From positions 8,873,940 to 8,937,939 of the forward strand of contig NW_004454178.1 of NCBI RefSeq assembly GCF_000283155.1: a DNA stretch of 64,000 nucleotides. Reading direction: 5' to 3'. Below the pieces are notes generated by a model. It was not told the origin of the DNA and searched no databases. It worked only from the letters and a program-made list of their open reading frames with translations. This document shows, piece by piece, positions 1 to 10,833 of the stretch (the stretch's first letter is position 1; each line of letters starts with the position of its first letter). This stretch comes from Ceratotherium simum simum. Taxonomy: Eukaryota > Chordata > Mammalia > Perissodactyla > Rhinocerotidae. The position numbers were made by a program, and so were the translations under genes.

Positions 1-154
1 TTATAGCCAGAGGCACAAGTGGCTTGAACTCCTCTACCCCCGCAAGTGTGGCTACCAGATCTGTTGAGAGGCTAGCCTGCTTTCAGCTGAGCCTTCCTAA
101 CTAGGAGCCCGGGGCTGCTCTACTTCAGTGACAGACTCCTTCCCACTCCCTTAG

Positions 155-253
155 GTTCTCTACTCCTGCTGCCACGTCAGTGAGCGCCTGTGCCATCTTC
201 TAGCGCAGGAGCCCCTGGCCTTGGAGTCACTATTGATGTTGGTCCAGGGCAAG
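155..253 (+). CDS. STK36: STK36 coding exon (first visible)
   Basis: Bounded by ...ccctta-g and g-gtaggc. It is 99 nt in phase 0 and encodes 33 residues beginning [12 protein letters not shown]. An upstream exon must exist, but none could be identified in bases 1-154. Confidence 0.93.
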
Positions 254-3200
254 GTAGGCCAGCAACACAGGCGGGCATCTCATGGTGGCCCCACCATCTC
301 AATTTGAGGTTGCTCTATCTTAAATTTCCTTTGTAGGTAAAGGTAGTGGATTGGGAAGAGGCTACTGAAGTGACGCTCTATCTTCTCTCCCTTCTTGTCC
401 TTCGGCTCCAAGATCTGCCTTCTGGGTGAGTCATACAGTAGGGTCTCTCCACGGACATCTTCCACCCACATAGCTCACTCTGACATAGACTATGGGGAGT
501 GGCACCCTGCAGCCTATCCTTAGGAGGGATTGGGATAGAAAGAGTGAGGTTTCTCTACAAAGAACACACCTAGATTCCTACCAACTTTGTGCCTTGGAGT
601 GGACACGCGGCCTAGGTGCAGAGTGCCATCCAAGGGAGAGAGAGGGCCGCTCAGCAGCCTCCTCTCAGACTGCTGCATCCCTTGATGTGTCTCCTTGTTC
701 CAGAATGGAGAAGCTAGGCGGTGAGATTGCTACCGTCTTTACCCATTCACATGTCGTCTCTCTTGTGGTGAGTTTTCAACCTTCCTCTTCCTCCCGTTTC
801 ACCCTATCATCCTGCCCTTCTGGGAGCAGCGGAGTCGTTACCCCATTTGCAGCTGTTTAAGAGGCATTCTTCTGGACTAGGACAGAGACGCAAATCCTCT
901 CTGCCTGTCCTCAGTACCATTCAGATTCGGACGTCCTTCTCCTCTAACTCTCCACAGAGTGCAGCAGCCTGTCTGCTGGGACAGCTTGGTCAGCAGGGGG
1001 TGGCCTTAGATCTCCAGCCTGTGGAGTGGATCGCTGCAGCCACACATGCCCTGTCTGCCCCTGCTGAGGTGAGGTCCAGCAGGGAATGCATAGATGTGTT
1101 GTCCCTGAGTCAAATAAAGACTGCATTCAGGGAGAAAAGACAAAAATGCCAGCAAGCCTCGAGTAGACTCAGGAGTGGTAAAGGAATCAAGGAGGCTTTC
1201 TTTTCCTTCTTTTTGCCCCTAGGCGGTAGACCCCTCTGAGCCCAGACTGCCTAGGGCTTCTGATTTGTTGTTAACATTCAGGACTTCTAAAGAGGAGGGA
1301 GGCATTGTCTCTCTCTTTGGCACTTGCCTACTAAAGGGTCTCTTTTCTAGGCTCTCTCCTCTCCAGTCCATCTTCTTCACTGCCACCAGAGCGAGCTTTC
1401 TGAAAGGAAAATCTGGCCACTTGTGCAACCAGTCGTTACTTAACACATAAATATGTATTGAGTACCAGGCACTACTTTAGGCTCTGAGGATACAGCAGTG
1501 AATAAAGAGACAAAAAATCTTGTCCACATGGAGCTGTGTCCTCAGTGGTTTCCCACTGTTTTCTGGGATGAAGTCCAAATTCTTTAGTGGGCTACTCAAA
1601 GCTCATCTGTTAGATCCGGGCTCTATAATCCCGCTATACCAAAGTTCTCATTTCCAGAATTCACTGTGCTCTTTCATGACCTGCGTTTATGTATGCTATG
1701 ATTTCTCCTTGGAGTGTTCTGCCTGCCTTCCTCCTTCTCTTGTCTGCCTTTTAAACTTTTAATTCCATCAGTTTCCCACCTCCATGAGGCAGTTAGGCAC
1801 TCTCAACTGTGTCCCCCGCCCCCCAGCCTCTTGTTTAGACGTATCTTCCTAAATATAATTGTTTCTATGTGTGCTTATCCTACCAGACTGTGTGTCTTTA
1901 GGACAGAGTTAGTTGGTCATTGACCGAATGGGCAGGAACCAAGACTCCTAAATCCAGAATAACTCTCCCCACTACACCAGGCCAAGGAACAGCTCTCTCT
2001 GACCAGGAGTTGGGTGCACAGGCCCATGAGGCCCCCTCATCCTTCTCAGAGATCTGCATTCTTTCTCCGTCTCCCTGACAGGTCCGGCTGACTCCGCCAG
2101 ATGGCTGTGGATTCTATGATGGCCTCCTCATCCTTCTGCTGCAGCTCCTCAGCCAGGTACAGCTGCATCCTAGGACGGATGGGAATTAAGGAGAGAGAAA
2201 CTGGGCATTTTGGGGAGCCACTGGACAACAGGAATGAAGAAGCAACCCCTACTTGCCTTGCCTCTCAAACAACTCTGCCTGTGATGGCCTGAGAATGGGC
2301 CCATCTGCCCTGTGTGGATCCTTTAAAGGGAACCATTCAGCCGCATCCCTTGGGATTCAGTGGGAGAAAAGCTGTAATTTCCTGGTTTCCAGCAGACATA
2401 CATATGGATTAAGAGATTGAGGGGTTAAGATGTGATAAGACAGAGAATTAAGACAACAGAGAAATCCTAGGTGGGAAAACAGAAGGAATTATTTCTGGGA
2501 CTCTCTTTCCTTGTAGGTCAGGGACAGGAGTAAAAAAAGACATTTTGACTCCTAACTCGACCTCCGCATCCACCTTGTTTCAATTTTGTCTCCAGCAGGA
2601 GAAGGGTAGCCTGATAAGGGACGTGGCTAGCTCAGAAATGTGGACCGTTCTGTGGCACCGCTTCTCCATGGCTCTGAGGCTCCCTGAGGAGAGATCAGCA
2701 CAGGAAGAGGAGCTGTCACTGTCCAGTCCACAAAGCCCAGGGCCAGACTGGACGCTGATCTCACCCCAAGGTATCTTTCCATCAGCATGGCCTCCTTTGC
2801 GGGGCCAGTGTGTTGATCCCTCTTCAAGAGGAGGCAGCCTAGAACTGGGTTAGTTAGCCTACGGAGACTTCTGCTGCTGCTGCTGCCACCTGGGGGAAGG
2901 ATGGCAGAGTCTACACTGGAGCTGCTCAGGATGGGGAAGGGACTGAATAGGTGGTAGCCCTGGGAGCCGTGGGGAAGCAGGGACCTCTGGGCCTCTTGCC
3001 TGCTCCACTGGGTCTCCATTCTCGACGTTTCTAGGCATGGCAGCCCTGCTGAGCCTGGCTGTGGCCACCTTCACCCAGGAGCCCCAGTTATGCCTGAGCC
3101 ACCTGTCTCAGCGTGGAAGCATCCTCATGTCCACCCTGAAGCATCTGCTTTCCCCCAGCTTCCTGCATCAGCTGGTTCAGGCGTGAGTTTGAGCTAGAGG

Positions 3201-6094
3201 AGGGAGACCAGAAGATCTGGAGAGTGTGCAGTGGGGGGCAAGGAGGGGGAGGTGGGAAAGAAAGAGCTGACAGCTTGAACTCTGGGGCAAGAAATGGGAT
3301 TGCTGAGATTGGAGAAGGGGAGCTGGACTAGGGAATTTGAGAAAGGGGGAAAGAATGATAAAGGGCGGGCGAGCAAGACCGAGTATATCCTTGCGCACTC
3401 CCCTCCTTAGGCCTCACGGGTCTGAGTTTCTCCCTGGCGCGGTGCTCTCTGTCTGCCAGCTCCTCTGCTTCCCCTTCGCCGTGGACGTGGATGCTGACCT
3501 CCTTGTAGGTGTCTTGGCTGACCTCACGGACTCAGAAGTCGCAGCCCACCTGCTGCAGGTACTTGGGAAGCTACCCAGGCATGAAGGTGGGAGAGGAAGA
3601 TGGCCGACCATGTGTACTCTGATTCGCTTCCGCACAGCTCCAGGGCTCTCCTAGGCCCCTGTAAGGTGGAACAGCTGGCTTAATCTAAGAGTTGGGGGGA
3701 GAAAGCACTCAGGCCTGAACAGAGACACATGGTTGGAACTGGGGCTGGTGCCTCCTCATCTGCATCAGTCCCTTATCTGGATTCCATTGGAGCTCACTGG
3801 GGAGAACATCCTAGTCTAGGCACTGGAGACTCAGCTCAGCCAGGAATCACTTCCCTGTCGATTCTTGGCATTAAGCTGTGGGTCTTTGACAAGCCGAGCA
3901 GGGAGTGAACTTGGAAAGAACCTGTTCTCTTGGGCTCCACATTGTGTCTCATATGGAGAGCTGTGGGTCAGCCATTCCAGGTCTCTGTGGTTTTTCTCAC
4001 CAGAGCTTGGCTTTTCTCTCTCCCAGATTTTGGGCTGCTTCTGGTTACCTAGGGGCAGTGTATTCTCCCTCTCGCTGAACTACTCTTGCCTGCTCCCCTC
4101 CCCCCATCTCCCAGGTCTGCTGCCACCATCTTCCGTTGCCACAAGTCGAGCTGCCCATCAGTCTCCTCACACACCTGGCCCTCACGGATTCCACCTCTCT
4201 CAGCCAGTTTGTGAACACAGTGGCTGCCTCCCCTAGAAGCATCATCTCATTCCTCTCAGTTGCCCTCCTTGGTGACCAGCCACTGCTGACCTCTGACCTT
4301 CTCTCCCTGCTGGCCCACACAGCCCGGGTACTGTCTCCCAGCCACTTGTCCTTTATCCAGGAACTCCTGGCTGGCTCTGATGAATCCTATCGGCCCCTGC
4401 GCAGCCTCCTGGGCCACCCAGAGAATTCTGTGCGGGCCCGCACTTACGGGCTTCTGGGACACTTGCTCCAACACAGCATGGCCCTGCGTGGGGCACTGCA
4501 GAGCCAGAGTGGACTGCTCAACCTTCTGCTGCTGGGGCTTGGAGACAAAGACCCTGCTGTGCGGCGCAGCGCCAGCTTTGCTGTGGGCAATGCAGCCTAC
4601 CAAGCTGGTCCCCTGGGGCCTGCACTGGCAGCCGCGGTACCTGGTGTGACGCAGCTGCTTGGAGATCCTCAGGCTGGTGTCCGGCGCAATGCCGCGTCAG
4701 CCCTCGGCAACTTGGGGCCTGAGGGGTTGGGGGAGGAGCTGTTACAGTGCCAAGTACCCCAGCGGCTCCTGGAGATGGCGTGTGGAGACCCCCAGCCAAA
4801 TGTGAAGGAGGCCGCCCTCATTGCCCTCCGGAGCCTCCGGCAGGAGCCCTGCATCCATGAGGTACGCTCCGGGGGACTTGTGAACCATGATGATGGGGTC
4901 GTATTTCACAGCATTTGTCTGAGATGGTCTTTAAGGAATTGGGACATCCAGAAACCCAAGCCGTGTCCCTCTCTCGAGCAGGAATCCCAGGGGCAGTGTC
5001 TTGGGGATGAGTTTTCCCTCTACCATCTCCCACCCTGGAGAAGGGAAGGGACCTGGAAAAGGGCCCCATTGGGCTGGGAAGTACCTGAGATCTCAAGGAC
5101 CATTGTTTCTCTCTTCTAGAGGCTGTGCGGGAGGGAGGTGAGGGAAGACTGAGAGATGTTGAGTATAGAGGGGTTTCATTCTGGGGGCCATGAAGGGGCT
5201 AATCTTTTTTAGCACTTACTGTGTGAAAAGCGCCCTGCTAATTAAGCATTTTACCTTTGTTATCAGGTTTAAGCTATTATGTTCCTTATTTTGCAGGTGA
5301 GGAAGCTGAGGCACAAAGAACTTAATAAGTTGTCCAAGTTACAAAGCTAATGTTTAGGATTGGACACTTGAACTCAAGAGTCGGAGACTAGAGCCCATAC
5401 TCTAACCACTGCTTTATTCTGCTTTTTCTGCTCAATTTTCAGTATATAAACAGCCTGATGGAAATCACACATCTACTATGATAAGGCTCTACCTCCAAAT
5501 TATAATAGCTCAGTGTGGTAGCATGGGGTGGTTCATGCAGAACAGAAATTTTGACAGGATAGTGATGATAAATATTAGAGGATTTTCTGGCAACCCATGT
5601 GGGGAAATAATGAAAGGGACTCTTGGTTGGTAACGAGGCTGTGACCCACTGGTCTGAATCCTTGGCTGGGAATCACACCTTTTGGCTTACTATCACTGCT
5701 GCATTCATTACGCCTTCCTGGGGACAAGGGCATGGGTTCCTTGGTGCCTTGGTTTCATGGTCTGTAACCAAAGAGAATGGAAGAGCTTGGGCCTGATGAT
5801 TCCTGTCTCCAAGGTTTCTGTTTTCCCACACAGTCTATTTTGAGTCCCAAGAACCCACGTTCTTTTTCTTCCTTGTCTGGAGTGGGACTTGCTGGGCCAA
5901 ATGGGAGTCCTCTGCGTGTCGTGTTCTGTCATCTGCTCTCTATCCCACAGGTGCTGGTGTCCCTGGGTGCCAGTGAGAAATTAGCCTTGCTCTCTCTGGG
6001 GAATCAGTTACTGCCGCACAGCAGTCCCAGGCCCGCCTCTGCCAAACACTGCAGGAAGCTCATTCACCTCCTGAGGCCAGCCCACAGCACATGA
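155..6094 (+). CDS. STK36: STK36 (Fused-type serine/threonine kinase 36), C-terminal ten coding exons; 5' part lies outside the window
   Basis: Ten exons join in phase: 155-253, 337-425, 704-767, 958-1068, 2082-2156, 2596-2770, 3035-3182, 3411-3558, 4115-4861 and 5951-6094. Together they give 1800 nt, that is 599 residues plus TGA, against about 1315 residues for human STK36, so roughly the C-terminal 45% is present. All introns are GT-AG. The translation matches the remembered mammalian STK36 C-terminus along its whole length, including [33 protein letters not shown] and the final RPAHS. The kinase domain is upstream of the window. The visible part is helical-repeat protein with clear HEAT/ARM-like units in the long penultimate exon. 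Known biology of the family: STK36 is a positive modulator of GLI signalling and is needed for the central-pair apparatus of motile cilia. No frameshift or premature stop is seen. The gene is upstream of TTLL4 in the same orientation. Confidence 0.96.
337..425 (+). CDS. STK36: STK36 coding exon
   Basis: Acceptor tttgtag, donor gtgagt. It is 89 nt, enters in phase 0 and leaves in phase 2. It encodes [20 protein letters not shown] and continues to LPSG, the Gly codon being completed by the next exon. Confidence 0.94.
704..767 (+). CDS. STK36: STK36 coding exon
   Basis: Acceptor gttccag, donor gtgagt. It is 64 nt. The first base completes a Gly codon, followed by [20 protein letters not shown] and V. 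The ATG is internal and is not a translation start. Confidence 0.94.
958..1068 (+). CDS. STK36: STK36 coding exon
   Basis: Acceptor tccacag, donor gtgagg. It is 111 nt in phase 0 and encodes 37 residues, [14 protein letters not shown] to HALSAPAE. Confidence 0.95.
1069..2081 (+). other. STK36 intron, no gene
   Basis: About 1 kb of intron. Bases about 1440-1530 resemble an old dispersed repeat (a 'tattgagtaccaggcactactttaggc' type core). The rest is unremarkable and no coding exon is seen. Confidence 0.6.
2082..2156 (+). CDS. STK36: STK36 coding exon
   Basis: Acceptor cctgacag, donor gtacag. It is 75 nt in phase 0 and encodes 25 residues, [16 protein letters not shown] to LLSQ. Confidence 0.95.
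2596..2770 (+). CDS. STK36: STK36 coding exon with tandem NAGNAG acceptor
   Basis: Acceptor tctccag, donor gtatct. It is 175 nt, enters in phase 0 and leaves in phase 1. It encodes QEKGSLIRD to DWTLISPQ. The acceptor reads CAGCAG, so splicing can start at 2596 or 2599, adding or omitting one Gln. The 2596 choice gives the same length as the remembered human protein. Confidence 0.93.
3035..3182 (+). CDS. STK36: STK36 coding exon
   Basis: Acceptor tttctag, donor gtgagt. It is 148 nt, entering in phase 1 and leaving in phase 2. It encodes [18 protein letters not shown] to HQLVQA. Confidence 0.95.
3411..3558 (+). CDS. STK36: STK36 coding exon
   Basis: Acceptor ctccttag, donor gtactt. It is 148 nt, leaving in phase 0. 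It encodes [18 protein letters not shown] to VAAHLLQ. Confidence 0.95.
4115..4861 (+). CDS. STK36: STK36 long exon with HEAT/ARM-like repeats
   Basis: Acceptor atctcccag, donor gtacgc. It is 747 nt in phase 0, 249 residues from VCCHHLPL to EPCIHE. Four successive HEAT/ARM-like units are visible: [58 protein letters not shown] and [18 protein letters not shown]. Each has the D/N-P-x-V-R/K spacing typical of such repeats. These usually serve as protein-binding surfaces. An open frame continues into the intron to 5119, but this is read-through. Confidence 0.97.
4862..5950 (+). other. STK36 last intron with MIR-like relic
   Basis: Intron of 1.09 kb. Bases about 5205-5425 look like a MIR SINE in + orientation: 'gcacttactgtgtg', 'caggtgaggaagctgaggca' and a final 'agcccatactctaaccactg'. 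Nothing coding is seen. Confidence 0.6.
5951..6094 (+). CDS. STK36: STK36 terminal coding exon with stop
   Basis: Acceptor tatcccacag. It is 144 nt in phase 0, from [11 protein letters not shown] to [11 protein letters not shown] and then TGA at 6092-6094. It also starts the 3' UTR. Confidence 0.96.
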   Translation: MLVSLGASEKLALLSLGNQLLPHSSPRPASAKHCRKLIHLLRPAHST

Positions 6095-6695
6095 GCCCAG
6101 ATTCCTGAGGTCCAGCCTCCAGCCCTCATTGATCTACTATTGCCAACTCTTCCTTTTTCTACTATACAAGCCACCCACTCAACCGAGAGCTAAAGAGACT
6201 AAAAAAGAGAGAGAAACTGCCAAATCAACTGATTTGAAACGAGAAACTAGAAGAGATTTATGTATAAAGCTCCTTCCTTCCCCCAAATTCAGATGATTTC
6301 AAACAGTAAACTTCATTGTTGTTGGTGCCAGAGAAGATCCCTTCCTTGTCTACATCTAGGAGTCTTTCTCCAATAATGTGCCTTTAACCCCAGGAACATG
6401 CCCCCCGGTCCTTAGGGAGACACCTTCAACCTGAGAGATCTCTTTCTGGAGCTCCTATAACCCTCCCAGCAGGTTCTTGCTTTAGGTGCACTGGCCCCAG
6501 GACAGTGTGAAGACAGAGAGTGTCTCAGCTCTAGGCTGTGGGGGTGAATGCCTTCAGTTCCTGTTGTGGAGGGTCCCCAGACCATAACCCACATTCCTAT
6601 CCATGCGTAGGGGGAGGGAGTGTAGATTTTCTTTTGTTTTGTTTTTGTACATCTGTTTGTAAACTCTTGCAATAAAAGGTGTGCCTCACCCTTCT
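6095..6695 (+). other. STK36: STK36 3' UTR with poly(A) signal
   Basis: About 600 nt of non-coding sequence follow the TGA. The canonical AATAAA is at 6671-6676, preceded by a T-rich stretch (6626-6660), so cleavage is expected near 6690-6700. The exact cleavage base is inferred. Confidence 0.75.
6671..6676 (+). terminator. STK36: STK36 polyadenylation signal AATAAA
   Basis: A canonical hexamer about 580 bases after the STK36 stop, and the only good AATAAA on the + strand between 6095 and 6700. Confidence 0.75.
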
Positions 6696-7234
6696 TGGAG
6701 CTGCCAGGGTGAGGGCTTGGGAGGCTCAGCCCCTCTTGTAGCTGTTGTGTGGTGCAGGAAGCACTGGTATCCTGTTCACACAAGATCCTAGTTTTGGGAG
6801 CTTATTTCTATCTTTTCCTACCCTCTAGCTTCCTCCATCCCAGATGAACCACATGTGGTCTTCTACTTCCAAGCCCAGGCCAGTGGAGCTGAAATAGGGT
6901 AGGATAGGACTAAACAGAGAGGTAAATTGGATTGCTTTGAGATCTCAGGCTTAGTGACTAGTTTTAATATTTGGTTTCAATGTATAGGGAAGCCCAGCTG
7001 CTTTAGAAGGGCAGCTGTTTATGGAGATTCTGCAGTTTCCCAGAAAGGGGTATTTGGCAGACCCATTAGTTAGAATTGTAATCCAGCTGGAAACATACTG
7101 GAAAGCTTAAACCTTGACTCATTGGATGGCTTGTGACAAGCTTCCCAGGGCCCTGATTTCTCCATCCATAAAATGGGGAGACTAATTTTTGTCTTCCTCA
7201 AATTCCAATTGTTTTGGAAATGAAAGATGAGTAA

Positions 7235-7450
7235 AGGGCCGGCCCCATGGCTTGGCAGTTGAGTGCGCGCGCTCCGCTGCTGGCGACCCAGGTTCGGATC
7301 CCGGGCGCGCACCGATGCACTGCTTCTCCGGCCATGCTGGGGCCGCGTCCCACATGCAGCAACTGGAAGGATGTGCAGCTGTGACATACAACTATCTACT
7401 GGGGCTTTGGGGGAAAAATAAATAAATAAATAAAATATAAAAAAAAAAAA
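7235..7450 (+). mobile_element. ERE SINE
   Basis: ERE head (ggccggccccatggc), B-box-like ggttcggatcc, body and A-rich tail. An 11-bp direct repeat AAGATGAGTAA at 7224-7234 and 7451-7461 marks the insertion, which sits in a MIR-like relic. Confidence 0.93.
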
Positions 7451-7589
7451 AAGATGAGTAAGGTGCCCTTATCTCTATAAGGAATTTTATTTAGTCTTCA
7501 TTGCCCACTGTCTGTTTATATTTTAGCAAAATTAACATTTTTTAGAGACCCCCATAATCTCCTCCCATCCAGATTATTTCAGCTCAATG

Positions 7590-8770
7590 CAACATATATT
7601 TATGGAGTCCTTGCTATGTGCCAGATACTGTTCTAGGCACTGGAGATAAAGCAGTGCTGTCTGGCATAGAGTTTCCATTCTGGTCAGGGAAACAGTGAAC
7701 TTATTAAAATGTGTGAAGTATATATAGAATATAGGAAGGTGATAAAAGCTGTGGAGAAAAATAAAGAGAAAGGGGGATGAGGTTGCTGAGTTGGATGGTC
7801 GGGGTAGGCCTCACTGAGAAGGTGGCATTTGAGCAAAGGCTTGAAGGAGACGAGGGAATGAGCAGTGCAGCTATCTGAGCGAAAGCCTACGCAGAGATGA
7901 TCACTTCAAAGGCCCTGAGATGGAAGCGTGCCTGGCATCCTTGAGGAGCCATGAGGAGGCCAGTGTGGATGGAGGGAGTGAAGAAGGGGGAGAAGAGTAG
8001 GAAATGAGGACAGGAAGGTAATGGGGACCAGATGTTGTAGGCCTGCCAGACCTTGTACTCTGAATAAAGTAGGGATCTACTGGAGAGTTTTGAATAGTGA
8101 ATGATGTGATCTACTTTATGTTCTAAAAAATTACTCTTCCTTCTGGTGGTGTGAATGGACCATGAGGAGTGGAGGATGATGGGAGGCAGGGTGAGTGGTT
8201 AGGAGGCTATTGTAATAATCCAGGTGAGAGAGAATGGTATCCTGGACTGGGGTGGTACCAGTGGAGTGGTGAAAAGTAGTCCGATTTTGAATATATTTTG
8301 AACATGGAGCGAATAAGATTTCTTGAGTGATTGGATGTGGGGGTGTGAACAAAAGAAGGCAGACAGGGATGACTCCAAGGTTTTTGGCCTGAGCAATTGG
8401 AAGGATGGAATTGCCATCAACAGAAATGGGGAAGGCTAATAGTGGAGAGGTAGTGCGTGGGAAAATTCGAGTTCAGTTAAAAATTTTTTTTTTTAATTTA
8501 TTTTTTTTCCCCCAAAGGCCCAGTAGATAGTTGTATGTCACTGCTACACATCTTTCTAGTTGCTGTATGTGGGACGCGGCCTCAGCATGGCCGGAGAAGC
8601 GGTGCGTCGGTGCGTGCCTGGGATCTGAACCCCGGGCCGCCAGCAGCGGAGCGTGTGCACCTAACCGCTAAGCCACGGGGCTGGCCCATCGAGTTCAGTT
8701 TTAAACATGTTAAGTCTATTAGTTGGAAATTTTCAAACATACACGAAAGTAGAGAGCTTAGTTCAGTGAA
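7590..8770 (+). repeat. Ancient interspersed repeat, family not named, interrupted by an ERE
   Basis: It contains 'atgtgccagatactgttctag', 'aggcctcactgagaaggtgg', 'aggaggctattgtaataatcc' and 'gactccaaggtttttggcc'. Related fragments recur near 14750, 16130-16700, 20280-20500, 23650-24300 and 25210-26000, so it is a dispersed mammalian repeat. I could not name the family without a library search. Confidence 0.7.
8479..8688 (-). mobile_element. ERE SINE
   Basis: Reverse-oriented ERE ending in ccacggggctggccca, with the T-rich tail at the left. Target-site duplication TCGAGTTCAGTT at 8467-8478 and 8689-8700. It interrupts the older repeat of 7.6-8.8 kb. Confidence 0.93.
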
Positions 8771-9511
8771 GCCCATCACAGCTTCATCAGCTACCATATC
8801 CTTTTTTTACTCAGGTATTTTAAAACAAATCCTGGGCGACACAGAATGTTACCCAGAAGTACCCACATATATCTCTAACAGATCAGAACTTCTGTTTTTG
8901 TTTTTAACAAAACCACAGTACTTCACTAAGACTTGTCTGAATTTAGGGAAATACAGTATTGTATTTTAAAATATGGATTTTTTTTCTAAAATATGATCTA
9001 GGGAGAATTACCTTATGACAGAATTATTTTTTTAAAACAATTGGTTAAATAATAGCTTGAAATACCATGCTTATCTGGGACATAAACAATTTGATGCAGA
9101 GAAATGAAATATACATCCAAACTTCTAGGCTATTGCATAAAACCTAAAATGAATCATTTTATGAGGAAGCATAATAAGAAAACGTGTTCCTATCCTTGGG
9201 AGCATACAATCTAAATGATTAGAAATATGTAAGCAATTTTACATCTAGCACATTGTACAAAGTGCTGAGAGGATTTGAAGTGAACGGTCTGAGTAGTGTC
9301 TGGAATTCAGAGAATGTCTGGAAAGTTGGAGGATTTGTGCCTGTGTTTGGTTTTGCATGTGTATGAGCATATATGTATACTTTTTGGGGGGAGAGGGAGC
9401 TTAAAATGTTCAAACATATAAAAGTAGAGAGAATGGCATAATAAACCCCCATACCCTGAGACCATGGACTTAGCTGTTATCAACATTTTGCCACACTGGT
9501 TCTACCTATTC

Positions 9512-9870
9512 TTTTTTTTTTTTTTTAAACCAGAGCATTTATTGCGTGGCTAAGCATTGAAATCCTTAAGATGAACTGGATCCTGCAACAGCTGCCCCCT
9601 TGGGTTTAGGTGTTCCTTCACGGAATCCATATCTGAATCTGGTATACATTCGACCGGAACTGATGGTATGCCGTCCTTGAGCCTTGACACTCCAGTTACA
9701 CTTTCTCTTCCTCTTGGCAGGGTAGCCACATTTGTCACAGGTTGACTTCTGAAGGTGGCAGGTCTTAGGGCCACAGTGGTGGCACAATGTGTGCATCTTA
9801 GACGCTTTCCAAATGACAAGGTTCCCTTTGCATCTCACTTCTGCAGCCAAGGCCAAAGAGACGGGAAGTG
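9512..9870 (-). pseudogene. RPL37P: Processed pseudogene of ribosomal protein L37 (RPL37)
   Basis: On the minus strand the translation is clearly RPL37-like, with [45 protein letters not shown] and a terminal SSSS. It is intronless, ends in AATAAA and has a poly(A) tail, read as poly(T) from 9512. Its target-site duplication is the perfect 10-bp CTACCTATTC at 9502-9511 and 9871-9880. Compared with the remembered parent it has a 1-base loss just after the ATG, a loss of about four bases after FGKR, and an in-frame loss of about six residues after GRM. The authentic ATG therefore meets an early stop. The 96-codon frame at 9566-9856 starts upstream of the true start. It is a dead L1-mediated retrocopy. 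Confidence 0.95.
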
Positions 9871-10628
9871 CTACCTATTCGTTTTTAAATTTTGTCATTG
9901 CTATAGTTTAACAAAGCATTCTATTTTGAAATAATTTAAAATTTAAAGAAAAGTTGTAAGAAGAATAGTACAAAGAACTCCCATATACTCCTCACCCAGA
10001 TTCAGTAACTGTTAACATTTTACCACAATTAGTTTTACCGTATTTTTCTGAACCATTTGAGAGTAAGTTGTAAATATCATGCCCTTTTACCTTTAAATAC
10101 TTAAGTGGGAATTTCTTAAGATCAAGGATATTGACTTATATAACCACAGTATAATTAACAAAATCAGGAAATTTAACATGGATATAATACTATTAACTAA
10201 TCTACAGCCCATATTCCAATATTGCCAATTGTTCCAATAATGTTTTTATATCAATTTTTTTTTCTGGTCCAGGATCCAACCCAAAATCATGCTTTGTGTT
10301 TGGTTGTGATGTCTCTTTAGCCTCTAATCTAGAATCATTCCTCATCCTTTCTTTGTCTTGTATGACACTGATTGACATTTTGAAGAGTACAGGCCAATTT
10401 GAGTATATCTGATGTTTCTTTGTGATTTGATTCAGGTTATACATCTTTAGCAGAAATAGTATATAAGTGATGATATGTCTTCTTAGTACATCATCTCTGG
10501 AGGCTGATGATGGTGCTTTTTCCCATTATTGGTGAAGTTACCTCTGATCACTTGGTTAAGGTGGGCTGGGAAGATCTCTGTTGCTGTAGGTTTTGTTGTA
10601 TTTTTTTTTAAATAGACTATATATTTTA

Positions 10629-10833
10629 ATAAGATTTTATTTATTCAGTTTTTTCCCCCCAAAGCCCCAGTAGATAGTTGTATGTCATAGGTTCACATCC
10701 TTCTAGTTGCTGTACGTGGGACTCGGCCTCACGTTGGATGGAGAAGTGGTGCCTCGGGGCGCTCCCGGGATCCGAACCCGGGCCGCCAGCATCAGAGCGC
10801 GCACACTTAACCGCTAAGCCACGGAGCCGGCCC
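10629..10833 (-). mobile_element. ERE SINE
   Basis: Reverse ERE with a perfect 16-bp target-site duplication TAGACTATATATTTTA at 10613-10628 and 10834-10849. Confidence 0.95.

Noticed and set aside
1..154. A further STK36 exon at the window start (frame from about base 11)
   Set aside because: No GT donor follows the open stretch, and the text does not match remembered STK36 sequence upstream of VLYSCCHVS.
4136..5119. A 327-codon open frame that could be taken for an intact gene
   Set aside because: It is the long STK36 exon (4115-4861) read through its donor into the intron. The ATG at 4136 is internal, and the exon joins in phase to the neighbouring exons on both sides.
9566..9856. A 96-codon RPL37-like frame as a functional gene
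   Set aside because: The authentic start is lost to a frameshift, residues are missing after GRM, and it has a poly(A) tail and target-site duplication, so it is a processed pseudogene.
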